Part shown: in pieces, positions 18,873 to 27,175 of the stretch
Layout of the letters: the number at the start of each line of letters is the position of its first letter
Position numbering within the stretch: the first letter of the stretch is position 1
Assembly (NCBI RefSeq): GCF_036347135.1
Contig: NZ_CP108938.1
Span: 4,464,001 to 4,528,000, forward strand
Length of the DNA: 64,000 nt
Reading direction: 5' to 3'
DNA from: Streptomyces sp. NBC_00775
Lineage (GTDB): Bacteria > Actinomycetota > Actinomycetes > Streptomycetales > Streptomycetaceae
Position numbers and translations under genes: made by a program
The notes under the pieces: generated by a model
Database searches by the model: none
What the model saw: the letters and a program-made list of their open reading frames with translations, nothing else
What the model was told of the DNA's origin: nothing

Positions 18873-19657
18873 CCGCCACTCCCCCCTGTGATCAGCCGGA
18901 ACCCGGCGTCGATACGGTCCCGCTCCAGCAGCCCGGCATGCCGCCGCGCCCACGCCCCGGACTCCAGGTCGGCGCGCAGCCGCCCGATGCCCCGCTCCAC
19001 CGCGCCCGGGTCGGTCAGCGCGAACGCCGAACAGGACCGGCGGCGGGCCGGGTCCAGATAGGCGTCGGGCCGCCGCCAGAAGGCGGTCATGAAACCGTCG
19101 GTGAAGTCGTGCCACACGGGCAGCACCCGCACGTCCGGCACTTCCGGGGCATCCGTACCCAGGAGTTCCGTCAGATACGGCAGCGACGGCACCCGGGACT
19201 CCTCCGCCTCCGCGATCTCCGGCAGATACTCCCGGGTCAGCCAGAACTCCCGCTGCACCGCCATGTCGTACGTGACGACCACGAACCGCCGTGCCACACG
19301 CCGCAGTTCGGCGATCCCGGTCGCGAGGTCCGACCAGTGGTGCACGGTGAGCACGGCGAGGGCCACGTCGAACTGCCCGGTGTCGAAGGGCAGTTCCTCG
19401 GCCCGTCCGATCAGGCAGGGGGCGGCGCCGGCCGGGCGCTGGGCGCGCATCGCGGCCGACGGTTCGACCGCGAGCAGCGGCACGTCCGCCGGCTCGTAGG
19501 AACCCGCGCCCGCGCCGACGTTGATGACGCTGCGCGCGTCCCCGACGGCCGCCCGGATCGCGGCGGCCCAGCGCGGATCGGGCCTGCGCACCCCCGCGTA
19601 GCCGACGCCGATCCGGTCGTAGAGCGCCGCCTGCTCCAATAGTGCTTCTGTCGTCAT
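18869..19657 (-). CDS. SAM-dependent methyltransferase of six-gene operon
   Basis: 262 aa, class I methyltransferase. Motif I is SVINVGAGAGSYEPADV; motif II FDVALAVLTVHHWSDLATG is of the Methyltransf_11/UbiE style. It methylates a small molecule in the pathway. It starts at ATG 19657, 5 nt after the dioxygenase stop, and overlaps the decarboxylase by 4 nt. The target (N, O or C) cannot be told from sequence. Confidence 0.85.
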   Translation of the reverse strand: MTTEALLEQAALYDRIGVGYAGVRRPDPRWAAAIRAAVGDARSVINVGAGAGSYEPADVPLLAVEPSAAMRAQRPAGAAPCLIGRAEELPFDTGQFDVALAVLTVHHWSDLATGIAELRRVARRFVVVTYDMAVQREFWLTREYLPEIAEAEESRVPSLPYLTELLGTDAPEVPDVRVLPVWHDFTDGFMTAFWRRPDAYLDPARRRSCSAFALTDPGAVERGIGRLRADLESGAWARRHAGLLERDRIDAGFRLITGGSGG

Positions 19658-19662
19658 CGCGG

Positions 19663-20349
19663 CTACGCCCGCTGTCCCTGGAGGACCTTCGCCTCCCACT
19701 CCTCCCCGTACCGCCGCTCGTCCCACGGGTTCACGGCCATCAGCCACACATCGCGCAGCCCGCCGCTCTCGTCGAGGTGCTCGATGTCGGTGGCGTGGTG
19801 GAACATCTCGCGGTCGTTGAGCGCGATGGCCTGCCCCGGCTGCAGCACCGTACGGAAGAACGGTTCGCCGCCGCCGGACGGCAGGAGCTGGGTCTCGCCG
19901 CCGCTGATGTTGTGGCGGCGGCTGACCGCGGTGACGGTGTAGTGGTGGCCGTCGCGGTGCGGGCCCTCCGGTACGGCGACGCCCTGGACGCCGGGGGCGG
20001 AGACGATGCGCACCTGGTGCAGGTTGATCTGCCAGGCCGCGTCCCGGTCGAGCCCGAGGGCCTCGGCGGCGGCGGAGATCAGCGCCGCCGGCACGACGGT
20101 GAGCGGCTCGAAGCCGCGCGGCTGGCCGCCCACGAGCGGGTTGTACTCCTTCGACTGCGCGAACTCCCGGTGCGGCAGCAGCTCGGCCGTCCAGCTCTCC
20201 TCGTGCGTCAGCCGGAACTGCGAGTAGCGGCGGTAGCGCTGCCGTGACCCCGTGTACTTGTCGAGCGGAAGCTTCGCGAACTCCGCCAGCGCCTCCTCGT
20301 TCAGCGCCGGTATGTCGAAGATCGTGAAGCCTTGTGCGTTGAGCCCCAT
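19663..20349 (-). CDS. BsmA-type 2OG-Fe(II) dioxygenase of six-gene operon
   Basis: 228 aa. Resembles the PF10014 (BsmA, isoleucine/leucine dioxygenase) family: GPHRDGHHYTVTAV carries the HxD pair, and MFHHATDIEHLDES carries the distal His of the iron site. Known members hydroxylate free amino acids such as isoleucine. It is the first gene of a six-gene operon with methyltransferase, decarboxylase, exporter, ATP-grasp and acyltransferase. It would hydroxylate an amino acid precursor. Start ATG at 20349. Confidence 0.82.
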   Translation of the reverse strand: MGLNAQGFTIFDIPALNEEALAEFAKLPLDKYTGSRQRYRRYSQFRLTHEESWTAELLPHREFAQSKEYNPLVGGQPRGFEPLTVVPAALISAAAEALGLDRDAAWQINLHQVRIVSAPGVQGVAVPEGPHRDGHHYTVTAVSRRHNISGGETQLLPSGGGEPFFRTVLQPGQAIALNDREMFHHATDIEHLDESGGLRDVWLMAVNPWDERRYGEEWEAKVLQGQRA

Positions 20350-20415
20350 TCCCTGTCCAACTCCCCTTCAGCATCAGCTGGTTGACGAGGGATCAAGACT
20401 GTAGTCAGCAGAGTC

Positions 20416-20439
20416 AACACGCGTAGATGTCTGCGTGTT
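20416..20439. promoter_or_regulatory. Inverted repeat upstream of six-gene operon
   Basis: AACACGC (20416-20422) and GCGTGTT (20433-20439) form a 7-bp inverted repeat with a 10-bp spacer, about 67 bp upstream of the dioxygenase start. A minus-strand TTGACT at 20413-20418 could be a -35 box. It is a plausible operator for the operon. Confidence 0.45.
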
Positions 20440-20482
20440 AAATCGATGTTTCCGGGAGCTGTGAGTGCACTGTGCCGAAACG

Positions 20483-20515
20483 CGACAAGCCCCCGGGGAG
20501 GCCGGGGGCTTGTCG
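20483..20515. terminator. Strong bidirectional hairpin after mqnE
   Basis: 14-bp perfect stem, CGACAAGCCCCCGG (20483-20496) with CCGGGGGCTTGTCG (20502-20515) and a GGAGG loop. It follows the mqnE stop on the minus strand, so it should end the mqnE transcript and insulate the six-gene operon. Confidence 0.85.
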
Positions 20516-20541
20516 TTGTGGAGCAGGTGGGGCAGGTGGGG

Positions 20542-21705
20542 TCAGACCCGCATCGGCTGCGGCGACTCCCGGCGCTCCGGGTCGGCACCCTCGTACTCGC
20601 GGATGATCTCGTACCGCGTGTTCCGCTCCACCGGCCGGAAGCCGGCGTCGCGGATCAGGTCGAGCAGGTCGTCGCGGGTCAGCTTGTTCGGCGTGCCGTA
20701 GTTGTCCGCGTCGTGCGTGATCTTGTACTCGACGACCGAGCCGTCCATGTCGTCGGCGCCGTGCTGGAGGGCGAGCTGGGCGGTCTGCACGCCGTGCATC
20801 ACCCAGAAGACCTTGACGTGCGGCACGTTGTCGAAGAGGAGACGCGAGACCGCGAAGGTCTTCAGGGCCTCGGCGCCGGTGGCCATCTGCGTACGCGCCT
20901 GAAGGCGGTTACGCACCTTGCCGTCCTTCATGTCCACGAAGTCGTGCTGGTAGCGCAGCGGGATGAAGACCTGGAAGCCGCCGGTCTCGTCCTGGAGTTC
21001 ACGCAGCCGCAGCACGTGGTCGACGCGGTGGCGGGGCTCCTCGATGTGCCCGTACAGCATCGTGCACGGGGTCTTGAGACCCTTCTCGTGCGCGAGCCGG
21101 TGGATGCGCGACCAGTCTTCCCAGTGCGTCCGGTGGTCGACGATGTGCTGCCGGACCTCCCAGTCGAAGATCTCGGCGCCACCGCCGGTGAGGGATTCGA
21201 GCCCCGCGTCGATGAGCTCGTCGAGGATCTCGGAGGCGGACAGCCCGGAGATGGTCTCGAAGTGGTGGATCTCCGTCGCCGTGAACGCCTTCAGCGAGAC
21301 GTTCGGGAGGGCCTTCTTCAGCTCGCTCAGCGACCGCGGGTAGTAGCGCCACGGCAGGTTCGGGTGCAGGCCGTTGACGATGTGCAGCTCGGTGAGGTTC
21401 TCGCCCTCCATCGCCTTGGCGAGGCGGACGGCCTCCTCGATGCGCATCGTGTACGCGTCCTTCTCGCCCGGCTTGCGCTGGAACGAGCAGTAGGCGCAGG
21501 ACGCGGTGCACACGTTCGTCATGTTGAGGTGACGGTTGACGTTGAAGTGGACGACGTCGCCGTTCTTCCGCGTCCGCACTTCGTGGGCGAGCCCGCCCAG
21601 CCAGGCCAGGTCGTCCGACTCGTACAGCGCGATGCCGTCCTCGCGGGTCAGCCGCTCACCGGCCCGGACCTTGTCCTCCAGCTCGCGCTTGAGCCCGACA
21701 TCCAT
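20542..21705 (-). CDS. mqnE: Aminofutalosine synthase (radical SAM)
   Basis: 387 aa. Radical-SAM cluster CTASCAYCSFQ (CxxxCxxC). The surrounding NVNRHLNMTNVC and YTMRIEEAVRLAKA are typical of MqnE/MqnC. It joins 3-enolpyruvylbenzoate and SAM to aminofutalosine. I choose MqnE over MqnC because of its neighbours (lrp, ubiX, ubiA, ubiD), an order known to me from Streptomyces. Start ATG 21705 has GGAGAGG about 7 nt upstream. A further open extension to 21738 is unlikely. Confidence 0.87.
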   Translation of the reverse strand: MDVGLKRELEDKVRAGERLTREDGIALYESDDLAWLGGLAHEVRTRKNGDVVHFNVNRHLNMTNVCTASCAYCSFQRKPGEKDAYTMRIEEAVRLAKAMEGENLTELHIVNGLHPNLPWRYYPRSLSELKKALPNVSLKAFTATEIHHFETISGLSASEILDELIDAGLESLTGGGAEIFDWEVRQHIVDHRTHWEDWSRIHRLAHEKGLKTPCTMLYGHIEEPRHRVDHVLRLRELQDETGGFQVFIPLRYQHDFVDMKDGKVRNRLQARTQMATGAEALKTFAVSRLLFDNVPHVKVFWVMHGVQTAQLALQHGADDMDGSVVEYKITHDADNYGTPNKLTRDDLLDLIRDAGFRPVERNTRYEIIREYEGADPERRESPQPMRV

Positions 21706-21754
21706 GCGTTTACCTCTCCTCGTGACGAACCAACCCAACCGTACGCCTACCCCA

Positions 21755-22210
21755 TTACTCCTCTTCGGGCAGCTCTCCGACCCGGTTCTCCCACTTCGTG
21801 GAGAGCACGATGGTCGTACGGGTCCGGGAGACGCCCTTCGTTCCCGACAGCCGCCGGATGGTCTTCTCCAGGCCGTCCACGTCGTTCGACCGCACCTTGA
21901 GCATGAACGAGTCGTCGCCCGCGATGAACCAGCAGTCCTCGATCTCGCTGAGGTCCCGCAGCCGCCGGGCCACGTCCTCGTGGTCGGCGGCGTCGGAGAG
22001 GGAGATGCCGATCAGGGCGGTGACGCCGAGGCCGAGCGAGGCCGAGTCGACCGTCGCGCGGTAGCCGGTGATGACGCCCGCCGCCTCCAGCCGGTTGATG
22101 CGGTCGGTGACGCTGGGTCCCGACAGACCGACGAGGCGCCCCAGCTCGGCGTAGGAGGCCCGGCCGTTCTCCCTCAGGGCCTGGATGAGCTGCCTGTCCA
22201 CCGCGTCCAT
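21755..22210 (-). CDS. Lrp/AsnC-family regulator
   Basis: 151 aa. N-terminal winged helix-turn-helix (MDAVDRQLIQALRENGRAS, AELGRLVGLSGPSVTDRI) and a C-terminal RAM/AsnC domain (ALIGISLSD, CWFIAGDDSFMLKV). Lrp proteins bind amino acids and regulate amino-acid or central metabolism. Start ATG 22210 has GGAAGG about 10 nt upstream; the GTG at 22228 lacks one. Position in the menaquinone cluster suggests autoregulation or regulation of mqnE/ubi genes, but I see no direct evidence. Confidence 0.88.
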   Translation of the reverse strand: MDAVDRQLIQALRENGRASYAELGRLVGLSGPSVTDRINRLEAAGVITGYRATVDSASLGLGVTALIGISLSDAADHEDVARRLRDLSEIEDCWFIAGDDSFMLKVRSNDVDGLEKTIRRLSGTKGVSRTRTTIVLSTKWENRVGELPEEE

Positions 22211-22325
22211 GCGATCGAAGCCTTCCACTGAAAAGGTCTGGAGAGTGTTCCTGAAAGTAAGTGCTGAGTGCTGAGCGGGTAGTGCGACGTGCTCAGGTGC
22301 CGTTCAAGTGCTGTGCAGGTGCTGC

Positions 22326-23006
22326 TCAGGTGGTGCCGGACCGGGACCCGCCGCCCAGTTCGCCCTCCCACCGCCGGTACAGGCCGTGCTCGACGCCCGC
22401 CGCGTCGAGCACCCGTCCGGCGACGAAGTCCACCAGGTCCTGGATGTGCGTGGCCCCCGCGTAGAACGCCGGCGAGGCGGGCAGCACGGTCGCGCCCGCG
22501 TCGTCCAGGGAGACCAGGTGCCGCAGCGTCTGCCCGTTCAGCGGAGTCTCGCGGACCGCGACGACGAGCCCCCGCCCCTCCTTGAGGGTGACGCTCGCCG
22601 CACGCTGCAACAGGTCCTTCGACAGCCCGAGGGCGACGCCGGCCACGCAGGCCGTGGAGGCGGGCACGATGAGCATGCCCTTCGTGGGGTACGAGCCCGA
22701 GGACGGCCCCGCCGCCAGGTCACCGGCACTCCAGTGACGTACGTCATCGATGTCCACGTCGAAGGTGCCGGGCTTGCCGTCGGCGCCGCGCGCCAGCCAT
22801 TCCCGCAGGTCGTTCTGCCAGTGGGCGTCGCGGAAGGGCAGGCCGGTCTCGTCGAGCAGCGTGAGCCGCGAGGCCCTGCTGACGACCAGGTCGACGCTCT
22901 CCCCCGCCTCCAGAAGCGCACGCAGCACAGCGGCGGCGTACGGCGTACCGGAGGCGCCCGACACCCCCACGATCCAAGGCCGGCGCTGCGTCTGTCCTGG
23001 CTTCAT
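22326..23006 (-). CDS. ubiX: UbiX-type flavin prenyltransferase
   Basis: 226 aa. IVGVSGASGTPYAAAVLRAL is the FMN-binding signature; the Ser/Cys-containing VPASTACVAGVALGLSKDLL and RKLVVAVRET-type segment (GRGLVVAVRETPLNGQT) fit UbiX. It prenylates FMN to the cofactor required by UbiD-type decarboxylases; the partner is 23937-25394. A likely mqn operon member with the Lrp and ubiA genes. Confidence 0.92.
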   Translation of the reverse strand: MKPGQTQRRPWIVGVSGASGTPYAAAVLRALLEAGESVDLVVSRASRLTLLDETGLPFRDAHWQNDLREWLARGADGKPGTFDVDIDDVRHWSAGDLAAGPSSGSYPTKGMLIVPASTACVAGVALGLSKDLLQRAASVTLKEGRGLVVAVRETPLNGQTLRHLVSLDDAGATVLPASPAFYAGATHIQDLVDFVAGRVLDAAGVEHGLYRRWEGELGGGSRSGTT

Positions 23007-23037
23007 GGTGTCGAGCCTATCCGGCCACCGCCGAGAT

Positions 23038-23940
23038 TCAGACCGTGAGGCCGCGCACCAGCAGATCGAGCAGGGCGCACGCGAAGAGGGCGATGCCGAT
23101 GAAGCCGTTGACGCTGAAGAACGCGCGGTTCAGGCGGGACAGGTCGTTCGGCTTGACGATGGAGTGCTCGTAGAGGAAGGCGCCCGCGACGATCACCAGG
23201 CCGAACCAGAAGAAGGCACCGGCCCCGGTGGCCAGGGCGTACCAGACGAGCAGGGCCGTGGTGACGGCGTGACAGACACGCGCACCCCAGATCGCAGCCG
23301 GGATCCCGAAGCGCGCGGGGACGGACATGACTCCGACCTCACGATCGGTCTCGACGTCCTGGCAGGCGTAGATGAGGTCGAAGCCACCGATCCAGATGCC
23401 CACCGCGAGTCCGAGGACGACGGCATCCCAGGACCACTCGCCGGAGATGGCGATCCAGGCGCCGACCGGGCCCATCGCCTGGGCGATACCCAGGATGGCC
23501 TGCGGGAAGTTCGTGAACCGCTTGCCGTACGGGTACACGACCATCGGGATCACGGCGATCGGCGCGAGGGCGAGACAGAGGGGGTTGAGCAGCGCCGCGG
23601 CCCCCAGAAAGAAGACGAGCGCCACCAACGCACCCGTCCACGCGTGCTTCACGCTCATCGCGCCGGTGACCAGCTCACGATGGGCCGTACGCGGGTTGCG
23701 GGCGTCGATCTCGCGGTCGATGATCCGGTTCGCGGCCATGGCGAAGGTCCGCAGGCCGACCATCGCGATCGTGACGAGCAGCAGCCGCCCCCAGTGGATG
23801 TTCTTGTCCCACTGGAACATCGCGGTGAGCGCGGCGGTGTACGCGAACGGCAGCGCGAACACCGAGTGCTCGATCATGACGAGGCGCAGGAACGCCTTGG
23901 TGCGGCCCGGCTGCGGGAGCGCCGCGGAAGCTGAACTCAC
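23038..23940 (-). CDS. mqnP: UbiA-family prenyltransferase of menaquinone pathway
   Basis: 300 aa, about eight membrane spans. The two aspartate-rich motifs are NRIIDREIDARNPRT and YACQDVETDRE. It attaches the polyprenyl chain to the naphthoate ring in the futalosine pathway (MqnP), in the cytoplasmic membrane. The GTG start at 23940 overlaps the ubiD stop (GTGA), so it is coupled to it. Confidence 0.9.
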   Translation of the reverse strand: MSSASAALPQPGRTKAFLRLVMIEHSVFALPFAYTAALTAMFQWDKNIHWGRLLLVTIAMVGLRTFAMAANRIIDREIDARNPRTAHRELVTGAMSVKHAWTGALVALVFFLGAAALLNPLCLALAPIAVIPMVVYPYGKRFTNFPQAILGIAQAMGPVGAWIAISGEWSWDAVVLGLAVGIWIGGFDLIYACQDVETDREVGVMSVPARFGIPAAIWGARVCHAVTTALLVWYALATGAGAFFWFGLVIVAGAFLYEHSIVKPNDLSRLNRAFFSVNGFIGIALFACALLDLLVRGLTV

Positions 23941-25394
23941 AGGCCGTACTCCTTCCAACGGCGGTCGACCTTCGCCGCCGTCTCCGGGTCGGACAGCACC
24001 ATCTCGGGCCAGCCGCCGTCCCGGGTGTAGCCCTCCTCGGGCCACTTCTTCGTCGCGTCGATGCCCGCCTTGCCGCCCCAGAACTGCTGGTAGGAGGCGT
24101 GGTCGAGGTGGTCGACCGGTCCTTCGACGACCGTGAGATCGCGGCCGTAGTCGGTGTTCCCCAGCGCCCGCCACGCGACCTCGTGCAGATCGTGGACGTC
24201 GCAGTCCGAGTCGACGATCACGATGAGCTTCGTCAGGGACATCATGTGCGCACCCCAAATGGCATGCATCACCTTTTGTGCGTGCTTGGGGTACTTCTTG
24301 TCGATCGCGACGATCGCACAGTTGTGGAAGCCGCCGGCCTCGGGCAGGTGGTAGTCCACGATGTCCGGCACGATGATCTTGAGAAGCGGAAGGAAGAACC
24401 GCTCGGTGGCCCGCCCGAGGGGCCCGTCCTCGGTCGGGGGCCGCCCGACCACAATCGACTGAATCAACGGCCGCCTGCGCATGGTGACGCAGTCGATGGT
24501 GAGCGCCGGGAACGGCTCCTGCGGCGTGTAGAACCCGGTGTGGTCGCCGAACGGCCCCTCGGGGAGCATCTCCCCGGGCTCCAGCCACCCTTCGAGTACG
24601 ACCTCCGCGTTCGCGGGGACCTGAAGCGGAACGGTCTTGCAGTCCACCATCTCGATCCGCTTGCCCTGGATGAACCCGGCGAAGAGGTACTCGTCGATGT
24701 CGCCGGGGAGCGGGGCCGTGGAGGCGTACGTCACGGCGGGCGGGCACCCGAAGGCGATGGCGACGGGCAGCCGCTCCCCGCGCCTGGCCGCGACCTGGTA
24801 GTGGTTCCGGCTGTCCTTGTGGATCTGCCAGTGCATGCCGATGGTGCGCTTGTCGTGGCGCTGGAGGCGGTAGAGCCCGAGGTTGCGGATGCCGGACTCG
24901 GGGTCCTTGGTGTGGGTGAGCCCGAGGTTGAAGAAGGAGCCGCCGTCCTGGGGCCAGGTGAAGAGGGCGGGGAGGGCGTCGAGATCGACCTCGTCACCGT
25001 GCAGGACGACCTCCTGCACGGGCGCGTTGTCGGACTTCACCTTCTTCGGCGGTACGTGGGCCATGGCGCCGAGCTTGCCGAAGGCCTCGCGGACGCCGAC
25101 GAACCCGTGCGGGAGCTCGGGCCTGAGCAGCCCGCCGATCTTGTCGCTGATCTCGCCGTACGACTTCAGGCCGAGGGCCTTCAGCAGCCGGCGATCGGTC
25201 CCGAACACGTTCATCGCGAGCGGCATGGTGGCCCCGCGCACGTTCTCGAAGAGCAGCGCGGGCCCACCGCTCTTCTGTACCCGGTCGACGATCTCCCCGA
25301 CCTCCAGGTACGGGTCCACCTCTGCCTTGATGCGCTTGAGGTCGCCCTCGCGCTCCAGTGCCCTCAGCAGGGAGCGAAGATCGTCGTAAGCCAT
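23937..25394 (-). CDS. ubiD: UbiD-family decarboxylase, menaquinone pathway
   Basis: 485 aa. The conserved UbiD segments GMHWQIHKDSRNHYQVA (prenyl-FMN-contacting), EGPFGDHTGFYTP and the C-terminal WGGKAGIDATKKWPEEG are present. With the prenylated FMN from UbiX it decarboxylates the aromatic menaquinone precursor. Length and order match. The start is ATG 25394. The 3' end overlaps mqnP by 4 nt. In some databases this gene is mqnL-like. Confidence 0.92.
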   Translation of the reverse strand: MAYDDLRSLLRALEREGDLKRIKAEVDPYLEVGEIVDRVQKSGGPALLFENVRGATMPLAMNVFGTDRRLLKALGLKSYGEISDKIGGLLRPELPHGFVGVREAFGKLGAMAHVPPKKVKSDNAPVQEVVLHGDEVDLDALPALFTWPQDGGSFFNLGLTHTKDPESGIRNLGLYRLQRHDKRTIGMHWQIHKDSRNHYQVAARRGERLPVAIAFGCPPAVTYASTAPLPGDIDEYLFAGFIQGKRIEMVDCKTVPLQVPANAEVVLEGWLEPGEMLPEGPFGDHTGFYTPQEPFPALTIDCVTMRRRPLIQSIVVGRPPTEDGPLGRATERFFLPLLKIIVPDIVDYHLPEAGGFHNCAIVAIDKKYPKHAQKVMHAIWGAHMMSLTKLIVIVDSDCDVHDLHEVAWRALGNTDYGRDLTVVEGPVDHLDHASYQQFWGGKAGIDATKKWPEEGYTRDGGWPEMVLSDPETAAKVDRRWKEYGL

Positions 25395-25895
25395 GCGTTC
25401 CAGTATCGCCGAGCCCCACCCGACGCCTACGCGCGCCCCACCGTCAGGGTGCGACCGGACGGTTCTTCGCCCCCGCCGCCCCTACCCGTCCCATCCCCCA
25501 GGGGCTCCGCCCCAGACCCCGTGGGTCGGTTCTTTGGCTGCGGGTGGGTGGGGGCCGGCCCAAAAGATTGCGCAGTTCCCCGCGCCCCTAAAAGACCCCG
25601 GGGCGGGCGGGGGATCGCGGGGCGAAGCCCCGCGCCTTCAGGGGCGCGGGGAACTGCGCGAGCAACCCCCACCGCCCCGCACCCGACGAACCACCCCTTT
25701 AAGGGGCGCGGGGAACTGCGCAATCTTTTAGCGGGGGTCTGGGGGCGCAGCCCCCAGGAACGGATGGGACGGGTAGGGGCGGCGGGGGCGAGGAAACCCG
25801 CCCCACCCCACCGGAAGGCACCCGCTACCCTGTGCGCGTCACCGGGGCCCCACACCGCCCCGAACAACCAACGCTCACTGGGGGATCGTTCGGCC
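25395..25895. other. Intergenic region holding inverted repeat pair
   Basis: 501 bp with no gene. About 330 bp of it is an inverted pair of the same Streptomyces intergenic repeat seen at 8.7 kb. The last 100 bp lead into the PLDc_N gene. Confidence 0.75.
25461..25793. repeat. Inverted pair of Streptomyces intergenic repeat
   Basis: The left arm (25461-25595) and right arm (25640-25793) are inverted copies. Each contains AAAAGATTGCGCAGTTCC or its complement, the CCCCGCCGCCCCTACCCGTC segment and a GGGGGCTGCGCCCCCAG-type hairpin. The right arm is nearly identical to 8691-8790. A separate short GGGGCGCGGGGAACTGCGC unit is at 25640-25658. The whole could fold into a long cruciform. Confidence 0.88.
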
Positions 25896-26288
25896 ATGCT
25901 CAGGTATCTGCCCTTTCTGCTGGTCCTGGCGCTGTGGATCTACGCGTTCATCGACTGCCTGAACACACCCGAGGAGCAGGTACGGGGCCTGCCGAAGGTG
26001 GTGTGGGTGATCATCATCCTGCTCTTCGGCGAGGTCCTGGTCGGCCCGATCGCCTGGCTGGTGGCGGGCAAGACCCGCCAGGCCCCGGCGAACGGCGCCA
26101 CCCCCTCCGAGTGGCACCGCAACCAGCGCACGCAGTTCGTCGCCCCCGACGACAACCCCGAGTTCCTGAACTCCCTCAAGGCCGAGAACAAGAAGGACGA
26201 GGCACTCCTGAAGGACTGGGAGGCCGACCTCCGGCGCCGCGAGGACGAGCTGCGGCGGCGCGAGCGCGGCGAGGAGAACGAGAGCTGA
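25896..26288 (+). CDS. PLDc_N-domain small membrane protein
   Basis: 130 aa with two membrane segments (YLPFLLVLALWIYAFIDCL and VVWVIIILLFGEVLVGPIAW) and a charged, helical tail (EADLRRREDELRRRERGE). The N-terminus matches the PLDc_N (phospholipase D nuclease N-terminal-like) family, widespread in Streptomyces; function unknown. ATG 25896. It overlaps lysR by 1 nt (TGATG), so the two are coupled. Confidence 0.85.
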   Translation: MLRYLPFLLVLALWIYAFIDCLNTPEEQVRGLPKVVWVIIILLFGEVLVGPIAWLVAGKTRQAPANGATPSEWHRNQRTQFVAPDDNPEFLNSLKAENKKDEALLKDWEADLRRREDELRRRERGEENES

Positions 26289-27175
26289 TGGAGCTGCGGC
26301 TGCTGGTCACCTTCGAGAAGGTCGCGACCGTGCTGAGCTTCACGCAGGCCGCGGCCGAGCTGAAGTACGCGCAGTCCAGTGTGACCAGTCAGGTCCGCGC
26401 CCTGGAGTCCTCGCTCGGCACGGAACTCTTCGACCGGCTCGGCAGCCGTATCCGGCTGACGGAGGCGGGCGAGCGGCTGCTCCCCTACGCCCGGCAGATC
26501 ATCGAGCTGAGCGAGGAGGCGCGGGCGGCGGTCGCCGGCACGGAGGAACCGTCCGGCGCGCTCACCGTCGGCACGATGGAGTCGCTGACCTCCTACCGGC
26601 TGCTGCCCCTCCTTGAGCTGTTCCATCACCGCTATCCGGGTGTACGGCTCTCGCTGCGGACGACGATCGGCGACGAAACCCGGCAGGCACTGCGCCAGGG
26701 CACGTACGACGTGGGCTTCTTGATGGAGGAGGAGACCGAGCACGCGGGGCTGGAGGCAGAGGTGCTGGCGGTGGAGCCGCTGGCGCTGGTGGCCGCCCCC
26801 GGCCACCCACTGGCGGAACCGTCGGCCGTGCTCACCTCCGACCTCGTACGGGAGTCGCTGCTCGCCACCGAACCCGGCTGCGCCTACCGGGACTTGTTCG
26901 AGCGAGAGCTGAATCTGAACTCCCTCAGCCCCGTCTCCTTCACGGAGTTCGGCACGATCGAGGCGACCAAACGCGCCGCGGCGGCCGGCCTCGGGGTCGC
27001 ACTGCTGCCCGAGGTAACGGTCGCCGCGGAGTTGGCGGAGGGGACGCTGGTACGGCTGCCGTGGAAGCCGCCGTTCACGCTTCGGACGCAACTGGCGTGG
27101 CGGGCCGGGAAGCGGCTTCCGGCGCATGTGCGGCTGTTCGCGGAGCAGGCGCGGAAGCTGGTGTCAGAGGAGTAG
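26288..27175 (+). CDS. LysR-family transcriptional regulator
   Basis: 295 aa. Winged helix-turn-helix (about residues 1-60, AAAELKYAQSSVTSQVRALE) and a LysR substrate-binding domain (about 90-290). No target gene is obvious: the EamA transporter lies in the opposite direction and overlaps the last 101 nt of this gene. It may regulate that exporter. Confidence 0.9.
   Translation: MELRLLVTFEKVATVLSFTQAAAELKYAQSSVTSQVRALESSLGTELFDRLGSRIRLTEAGERLLPYARQIIELSEEARAAVAGTEEPSGALTVGTMESLTSYRLLPLLELFHHRYPGVRLSLRTTIGDETRQALRQGTYDVGFLMEEETEHAGLEAEVLAVEPLALVAAPGHPLAEPSAVLTSDLVRESLLATEPGCAYRDLFERELNLNSLSPVSFTEFGTIEATKRAAAAGLGVALLPEVTVAAELAEGTLVRLPWKPPFTLRTQLAWRAGKRLPAHVRLFAEQARKLVSEE

Noticed and set aside
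20542..21705. MqnC (cyclic dehypoxanthine futalosine synthase) instead of MqnE
   Set aside because: Both share the radical-SAM motif. Its neighbours lrp, ubiX, ubiA and ubiD favour MqnE. This is context only, so some doubt remains.
24099..25895. Long open frame on the plus strand running into the PLDc_N gene
   Set aside because: It is antisense to ubiD and crosses the intergenic repeat. Only the part from 25896 has family sequence.
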